Below, in pieces: positions 36,101-45,100 of a DNA stretch of 64,000 bases. Position numbers and translations under genes: made by a program. Within the stretch, counting starts at the first letter, position 1. Each line of letters opens with the position of its first letter. The notes beneath the pieces are model-generated. The model saw only the letters and a program-made list of their open reading frames with translations. It had not been told where the DNA came from and did no database searches. This DNA comes from Hanleya hanleyi (Eukaryota; Mollusca; Polyplacophora; Lepidopleurida; Hanleyidae), in NCBI GenBank assembly GCA_036873755.1, contig JAVTVY010047932.1, positions 1-64,000 of the forward strand, given 5' to 3'.

Positions 36101-39100
36101 CCAGCGCCGGAAACTTTAATAAGAGCGACAAGCGTGGAAAAGAAGGAATTAGCTTCCCGAAAATAACAGGTAAGGAGCATCAAAATGAACTTTTATACGG
36201 TACGGGTTATAGCACATGGAGATCAATTAACGTCATGTGTGACTATCATCCGAAGGTATTATTGACAGGAACAGTTGTGGCTATACCAGAGCTAGTACTT
36301 CTTCAACCAGCTAAGTTAGTGAACTGATTCTAGCTGTACACTGTATGCATGGTTATGACACATGCAGCACATAATTAAATTATAATTCGTATTATTGTCT
36401 TGGCGAAATCATATGTTCGTTTTGATTGGTTGACAACTACGTTAGCCTGATAATCATAATATGACTAGAATTCTGATTGACAGACAGGGCGGGCCTGCAT
36501 ACAATGGACGATTTTTACAAAAATTAATCCCAGATACAACTGACTTCCCAGATACAATCTTGTATCTGAAAGATAAACGGGAATATATTATTTGTCTATC
36601 GGATAAGCTAAGATAAAGAAGGCCCCTTATCGGCATGGTGAAACAAGTTATGCAAGCTGCATGGTAGCCAAAACAAATTACATCCGAATGGGCGAAGTCT
36701 ATGGTTGGCCATCCCTGCCACAATTCGTCATTTACAGGATGCCTGCAAATAATATATACCATGGTATAAAATGCCAAGCCTGCTATAATTCGTATTTACA
36801 GGATGCCTGTAATTATTTTGTACCATGGTATAAAATCGCCAAGCCTGCCACAATTCGTATTTACAGGATACCTGTAAATAATATATACCATGGTATAAAA
36901 TGCCAAGCCTGCCGTAATTCGTATTTACAGGGTGCCTGTAATTATTTTATACCATGGTATAAAATAGCCAAGCCTGCCACAATTCGTATTTACAGGATAC
37001 CTGTAAATAATATATACCATGGTATAAAATGCCAAGCCAGCCATAATTCGTATTTACAGGATGCCTGTAATTATTTTGTACCATGGTATAAAATCGCCAA
37101 GCCTGCCATAATTCGTATTTACAGGATGCCTGTAATTATTTTGTACCATGGTATAAAATCGCCATGCAAGCCTGCCATAATTCGTATTTACAGAATACCT
37201 GTAATTCATTTAGCCGTAAGTCGTAAATTTACGCCTTTTTATTATTTCCACAAATGATATGCGCTTTTACAAATTTGGTGCCGGGCTTTATCGACCCTGC
37301 CCTCAGTCAATTTACATATAGCCATGTACCAAAACATCATTTCACAAAACCTGAATTTTACCAGACAAAAAAATCCTTACCCACATACTAAATACAAGAT
37401 ATATAATTTTGCAGATGTGAATGTGCGGAACCATTTAATTCCGACAAAACAAGCATCGCTGATTTGTTTTCAAACAAACGACCGTTAGCCTTGATGTTGG
37501 CCAAATATTGTTAGTGTAGTTGTAAAGAGATGAACAGTTATTTAATTACCCGTAGTCACCGAATGGTTGTTGTCTTTTGTCTACCACATCCCTCAGATGT
37601 GCTGCAGTTGATTAATTCTGATTAATTCAAGTTGTTGCGATACAGAGCATGCAGTTCGGATAATCTCGCACTTTTAATCTCCGACAAAGGCTACATGACT
37701 TTGTGAATTACAAGCGTCTAGTCCGTCATTCATAATCCAGCCGTCGTCCATTAGAGAATATCCGCGTCCATAATCCAAAGACCTATTCCATTTTCCATAT
37801 AACAGTATTAGCACCAAATTCAAAAAGACAATCATAGTATACATAAACATAGGCTTGTTTCCTGCAAGAGAGAAGCGGTCAATAGTTTTCAATGATGTCG
37901 GCAAGACATCATGATGCTCCAAAAATATCAAATCCGTATCGCTGATCAGTATTCTTAATCCATAATATTCGTTGTAAAGTCGTCATCTAAAGAACGATGT
38001 ATCTCAGTCACGCTTTGATTGTGACTGTTCATATGAGTACCGTGAGGTTCTTGAAGCACATGGGTTCATACGGCCCTTAGCCCCGGGTTAAGCGGAATTA
38101 GACACAAGTTACGAAACGTAGCGCCATAGATCTTGCACGCTACGTTCGTATTTTGCTATCAGCATGCGATATGTATCGCCAAATTTGAGAAACTTTGAGT
38201 GTAGGCGCTTGATGGAATAGCCCTGTTTTTTAAGTTTCTGCATCAATGTTTTGTGACGTTGATTAAAATCGTCACATTTAACACAGGATCTAGCAAACGC
38301 GACTAAGCGAGATATGTATACGCCATATGCAGGTCCCACTGGAATATTACTGTCCAGAAAGGGATAGTTTACGATGTCGAAATTGTAATCATCTCTCTTG
38401 TCATAAAGTCGACGAGAGGGAATGCTCGCTTCATTTTTAAAGAGATATAGATCTAAATATGATGTGCCTGTAGGGCTATCTGTAGTTTCCTTCAAATCCA
38501 GTGAAGGTGGATATATATCCTTCACTGCGTCATTTATATAGCGATTATCCACACCGAGAAGATCGTCTATATAGCGTTTGGTGAATGAGAAGGAACGGGC
38601 TTTGAGTGGATCGGTTTTTGAAAGCGCCAGCATATAGTCATATTCATAAGAGAACAGATACAGGTCAGCCAACAGGGGTGCACAATTAGTACCCATTGGA
38701 ATACCTATGTGCTGCTGATATATTGTGTTGCCAAATTTCACATAGATATTTTTAATGAGAAATTCAAGCAACTCGATAAACAAAGAAACATCCCATGAAT
38801 GATATCTCTTGTATGTAGTAGAGCTAAAGAATGCTTTATGGCTTCTGACATTAATGTATCGGCGATCAGTTTTCTTGAACACAGATACTATTAATGAACT
38901 TAGACGGTCAATAAGGTCCTGATGAGGGATTGTAGTATAGAGAGTCGAGAAATCCCATGTGGATACATGTCTGTACGGTATGTGACCTTAGCATCAAGTT
39001 CTTCCGTAAGACATTTTGAGTTTTTCAATATCCACATACATTCAACGCCAGAGTTCTTAGAAATAGTGGCGCAATACCTTTCCCAAAATGCTTTTATCTC

Positions 39101-42100
39101 CTGAAGGGCCCTCGTTAATAGGGTTGAAAGAAGTTTGGTGGTGCAGCTTCTAGAACCAGCTATGAATCTAGCTTTGTATGGTGATTTATGCATTTTGGGA
39201 GTCCAGTATATTTTTGGTATGTCGTTATGATTGGTTGGAAGACAAATATCTCTTTCCCTGAGAAACTTTTTGTGATTGTTAAATAAATCTTCGAGAGTAA
39301 ATGCAGTTTGGGAGTAAGTAGACGTATTTGATGAAGATATGTCTACACTCAATTCTTTAACCAGCACCTGGTAATAGTAATATTTACATATGAATATTAT
39401 ATTATTCGGAGCTTTGTCTGCTGGGACTATGACGAATTTACTCTGGAGATTTGCTAGAACTTCTCGCGAATTGAGGTTTCTCAGTACTTGTTTTGCTTGG
39501 GGAAGAGTACTTCTGTCAATATGGCGGATTGTTTCAACGACCTTGCTCTTGGTGAGGTCCAGCCAATCAGCGAGTACTGTAGGTTCAACTTTTTCTCGCT
39601 TAGACCAATCAATAACGTACTGTTCCAATGCAGACAGGACTATCTTCTGGTCGGCCTTCAGATTTATTCTTCTTGGCTCTCTATATTTCGGTCCTTTCAT
39701 CAGGAGTAATTTCAGATCCTTATCACTCACCACATCAAGGTCACCAGTCACAACATGTTTGCATGGTGTATAGATAAAGTTCGACGATTCACAATCACAA
39801 CTATAGTCTCCTGACTGTTCCAGTCAAACTCCTGGACAGCATTGGAGTAATTGAATATTTTGATGGCTATAGATTTAGTATACTTATATGAAATGCAAGG
39901 AGGTTCTGTGAACTTAAAATAGTTTGGTACAGTGTTGCGTACCTCTGGATCATTCAGGATTCGAGGTAAATTAATGATGTCCAGTCTTTTATCTAAGTAG
40001 TTGAGTTTCAAGAAAAGTCGATCTTGAGATGTTTCGATTATGTTCACTGGACGATACAACCGAAAATACGCTATATCTTGACATACTTGAATGATTTTTG
40101 GTGGTATTATATTTCACTGTGCGGAGACAGCCAGGGCGTTTTTTCCGCCCTGTAAAATTTACTGAGGGCAGGGTCGATCGACTGGCAGGAGGGGAGGTTG
40201 CGTAAAACCCGGCACGAAATTTGTAAAAGCGCATATCATTGGTGGAAATAATAAGAAGGCGTAAATTTACGACTTACGGCTAAATGAATCACCTGTAAAT
40301 ACGAATTATGGCAGGCTTGGCGATTTTATACCATGGTACGAAATAATTACAGGCATCCTGTAAATACGAATTATGGCAGGCTTGGCATTTTATACCATGG
40401 TATATATTATTTACAAGCCTCCTGTAAATGACGAATTGTGGCAGGGATAGCCAATCATAGAAGTCCCCAATAATCAGCCATGTCCTGATATCTATATCTT
40501 TAAAAACCATGACCAAATGGGGCAATAGAATGCAGCAGCTCTTACAACAGACTGTCAAGGCATGTGATATTCCTGAAATATTTAGATAAGAGAATTTCGG
40601 GTGCATTACATGTGAAATACAGCACTGAGATACATTGAAATATTATGGTCAATTATTGAAACTGACCATGCAGGCGGACTCCAAGTGATTGAAAGGACGC
40701 CTTTCCCAATACCCTAAGAAAAAGGAACTGATCTTCCTTAACCATATCTGGCCTGGGTGACTTGATGTACCGGAACAGGGGGAGGGGGAGGGGGGGGGGG
40801 TAAATATATCTCTCTCTCTCTAAGGCTAGAAGGCTGAAACTTACCACAACATATCTTTGGGTCAAGCTCTACTAGAAAATGTAAAAAAATCCAAGATGAC
40901 CGCAATGATGACGTCACAGTGATGCCATTTTCAAAAAAGGTTTTTTTCGGTCAGATTTTTCGATTTTTTTAATAATTTTTTTTTAGTTTTCTTCGCATAA
41001 ACTGCAAACACCCAACAAAGGGGGGGGGGGGGGCGGTGCCTCCAGCCAGGTAGGGTTAACCTAGCCAAAGTAGTAACGTCCGAGAGGAAGATGTGCTATA
41101 TTGAATAGAAAAACAAAGATATGGTGTCTCAGTCTGTGATCTGTTGGAATTTGAACTTTCTTTTCTGATAACATTTTTATGGTTGTTGTGAAACTTACAG
41201 ACAACCAAACCTCCTCTACCATTTCTTAATTTACATAGGGGTGACTATATCGATATACTTTTCAAGTTTTTTTACATTCCGAAATAGTTATGTAGTTTAC
41301 ATAAGAAGTAACATATATACTTGCAGTTACACTATAGCGTGAGTAGTCTTTCTATACTACTAGCGTGGTATGACGTCGCTTTAGAGAAAATAATCAATAA
41401 TTCATAGTAGCATAGGTATATGGTGATAATGGGCACAACGATGAATATTCATAAAACATGTATAAAAGAATACGCGGTATAGGCATTTTGGAAGTTTGTG
41501 CTTTTTATCTGCTTTTCTATTTTGTTAAAACTAAGGATTTACGATATCTAACAGAAACCCCCTACTGTTTCTATAAAATAACTGTGCCTTGATATGCGGG
41601 GACAAACGTCTTTCGGCGCAAATAAGAAAGCTCATAATTGCTTGCACGGAACATTGGAGTTATGAAACATGCATATATGTGTCTGAATAACAAAGCACCC
41701 AGACTTTGCACAAAATTAGCATTCACGCACGTTACCTTGCAAAGGGTGGCTTAATCATAAATCCATTCAAACTCTCCGTCTTTGTTTATACCTCCATGTT
41801 CATACCATGCATGGTAGGTTCCACGCTTTGAACATACATATCCGGAATTTGATTTCTCTACACATCACCATATTTAGGGGGAATGAAACAACGGATTAAT
41901 TCGCATGTTTGCAACCAATCTTGTACGTCACATGTGAAAACTTTGATCAGATGGAAGCAAGAATGTTACTATCAAAGTGAGAACGTGTATTATTGATACT
42001 TTGGTGTATGGTGTTCTATTTGGGCCAAATGTGTGTCGCGCGTTGACTTTCAAAAAAAGCAACGCGAAAGGCGACGTCGCGTTTCAAAACTCAATATGTG

Positions 42101-45100
42101 GTTCCATAGGTATGTACAGAAACGTTTATCCGCCTCTATAGTTACCTTGAAATGCTGAGTTGCATTGCGACTTCGCTCCAGGCGATTTACCTAATTTGAT
42201 GACAAGGCGCGATGCAACTCAACATTTTGAAGCAACTAGAGGCAGATAAACATTTTCGTAGAACAGTCCACGTCTTATTTTGAAACGGGATGTCGCGTTT
42301 TTGAAACGCGAATTCGTGTTTTTCCGTCGCGCGTCGAGCTCTTGAGTAGAGGATTTACTATGCATATCTGAGATTACGTTTTACTGGGAAATTAACAGCC
42401 GCAACTTTGGTTTTTGATGCTGTTGTTTGTGGAAACAGAACGGTGGTTATTAATTATAGGTATATCTAATATATTTATTCATTTCAAATAAAAGGAATGT
42501 CGATCATCTGAAGCAGTATACAGTCCTAAGCTAAGGCAGATGTGCAGTATTTAGTTCAGTATAAAAATCCTATAAAACAATACTTATTTTGAGTTAGTTA
42601 AACCAATTTATATAAACCAGCATGTTTAGAAAACAATATATTAATATTTTGACTGATATTACGGAATGCATGTCTAAGGCGAGCTATCACTCGAGGAGAG
42701 TGAAATATAGTTCTTTGTTTATTACCATGGGTTTCCGACTCACTCTTCATAACTCGACGCGCGACGCTAAACGTGACGTCGCGTTCCAAACTCACGTCGG
42801 GTGTTACAAAAAACGCAACGTCGTCTTTCAAAAGACGTCAACTTTCCATCCTATCTCTAAACACGCGAAGTCGCTTTTCGCGTCGCTTTTTTGAAAGTTG
42901 ACGCGCGATGCGCATATGACCCAAATAAAAAACCATAGTTGTGAGATAAACAAAAAACAAAAAAACAATGTAAATCCTGATTTTTTAATTTAGCCTATTA
43001 TGTAGATTTGCACAACTGTAGATAAGCAACATCGGTACTGCATGTAGGTGACAGATCAACAAGCTTTGGGTACCTGTAGCTGTAGGTGGACGAGTTTGAT
43101 GAAAACAACGGAATTGATTTTTCGAGAATCGCGCCCCGACACTGCGTCCGATATTTGTGTACAATTTTACTGGTGCTAGATGTCTTTGTTCAAGGTATAC
43201 CATCAAATTCGAAATATGTTAAACCGTTTTCAGGAAATTTCAATTGAAAAATGGAAGCTATTGTTTTCATTTCATTTTATTTAATTTCGAATATTTTCTA
43301 CACGGTATGAGCAACAGATATGTATATTACATAAGTGAATTCCTCGGGACATACGCTATCATAAAATGTATACATTATTATTATGTTGAATATTTATTGC
43401 TGCAGACAACAAAATATCAAGGGGTGTACAAAACTTCTTCAGGGGATTTACGTATCCTTAAGACTGATAAATGCAGCGGATAAGAACTTGCATAATATTA
43501 CACCAGTCCTGAGGATAGATTAGCAGACCAGAGTTACATAACGATTAGATGCGTCAGACAATGTATACCGTAAATAGAGATTGTATGAAATATTCGCGAA
43601 TGAAGTTTGAATCCGACAAGCTATATATATTTAGTAAAGATGTGCATAACTGTAACTTTATAATGACCACCCCTTCTCCACTGGGTATCCCAGACATATT
43701 TTCTTCACCTGGCAATTCCCCAGACTTTCAGTTTTTGCAAATGTCTGTCAATAACTATTTGGAGACCAGATGCTAAAGAGAAGATTTTAATAATGTATAT
43801 ATTTTAATGATTTTAAAAGAATAATGAATTTATTGTGCTGAATGTTTTGTAATGTATGAAAGCAAGAGCAAACGAGAAAACTGCACCCTGATAAATCACA
43901 CTTGAAATTATCATCAACAACATTTCCTTATATTATCAATAAGGATATTATCACATAATTGGCCACATATTAAAAACCGCACATCATAAGAAGAACCCGT
44001 CTACTTAATGAACGTTGATCATGCAGCATACTTTGCTTTTATTGCTTCCAAAAACAAATGCGTCTCTCTATCAAAAAAAAAAATAGAAGATAAATAAAAC
44101 TGTGTTAAATAATGTAATGATAATTGGGATGTGAATATTGCATTATTGACATGCCCATCTTTTGTATATAGACTACACATGTAATATGAGGAAAATAATG
44201 GGTTTAATTTCTGCCAATTTGGAGTGGTCACCAACCGTAAATATTTACTGAACTTACACGTGCAATTCTATTTCACATCAGTGTCGAATTGTTGCGGATA
44301 AAATGATTTAATTTTCATAATTTCCAGGTGTTCCTACGATGTAGGCTGTCATTTGCAAATTGTCCGGTAATGAGTGAGAGAATCAGTCCATCCGAATCCT
44401 TTCTCCGGCAAAATAAAGAAAACCGTTGATATTAGAACCTTGATTTTTTGCATGAACGTGCATTAGGGGACTGTCCTGCAAGTTCTGAGCTGACCTACTT
44501 TTGATGAAAATTTGACCTACTTAGGTGACCAATAAAACATGTCCTAATGCCTTCTAAGACCATGGAAATGCGCTTAATTAGGTCAATGTCAGCGTGACCT
44601 GACCTAATTGGGTCAAGGTCAATGTGACCTATTTTCTGACCCAATTTCGGACCTAATTAGGTGACCTAGAAACCTAAAAAGTGACAAAAACATGTCTCAA
44701 TGCCTCCTACGACCAAGGAAATGGACAGTCTTAGGTCAAGGTACACATTTAAATCATATCAAACCCTACTTCGTAGGTTCTGTGACGTATCACGTTATCA
44801 AATATTATACACCTCTGCGATTATATTTGCTATGTTGTGAAATGTTACATGTAGGTAATAAAATTCATATGTTTGATTGAATTAGACAGTGTAGTGTATC
44901 TTTGCTCATATATTAATTATATGAGTCAGCATTTCATATAGTAGATAATATATATTGAATAGTATCGTTATATTCAATTTCATGTGAAGTGTATATCTCC
45001 AATTATGAAATATAACCGAAATATTTGTCCAGTTCCGTACCGTATATAAAAAGTTCGCAAATGAATGATTTCAATTTGCAACTGATGCCCCAGTGTAGTG

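Larger units (their letters stand above)
35736..36297. repeat. Inverted duplicate of promoter plus first exon
   Basis: Two arms of about 250 bp (35736-36000 and 36030-36297) are over 95% alike in opposite orientation around a short CpG-rich centre. Each arm holds one copy of the same 118-bp exon with its ATG and a GTAAGG donor, firing outward. The centre contains ACTGCGCATGCGTAG, a NRF1-type promoter word. Confidence 0.85.
37691..40110 (-). mobile_element. Penelope-like element copy B
   Basis: The best RT copy in the window. 5' part 39748-40059, middle 38900-39751, RT 38109-38882, 3' untranslated part 37691-38108. The 5' end is cut where the inverted 64-bp repeat arm begins (about 40110), so the nuclease region is missing. 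Frames are joined by at least two frameshifts. Confidence 0.88.

Noticed and set aside
36661..37257. A 198-codon plus-strand frame (IYRIPVNNIYHGIKCQACRN repeats)
   Set aside because: It is a translation of the 64-bp tandem repeat; unit length variation, an inverted partner block and lack of any protein likeness argue against a gene.
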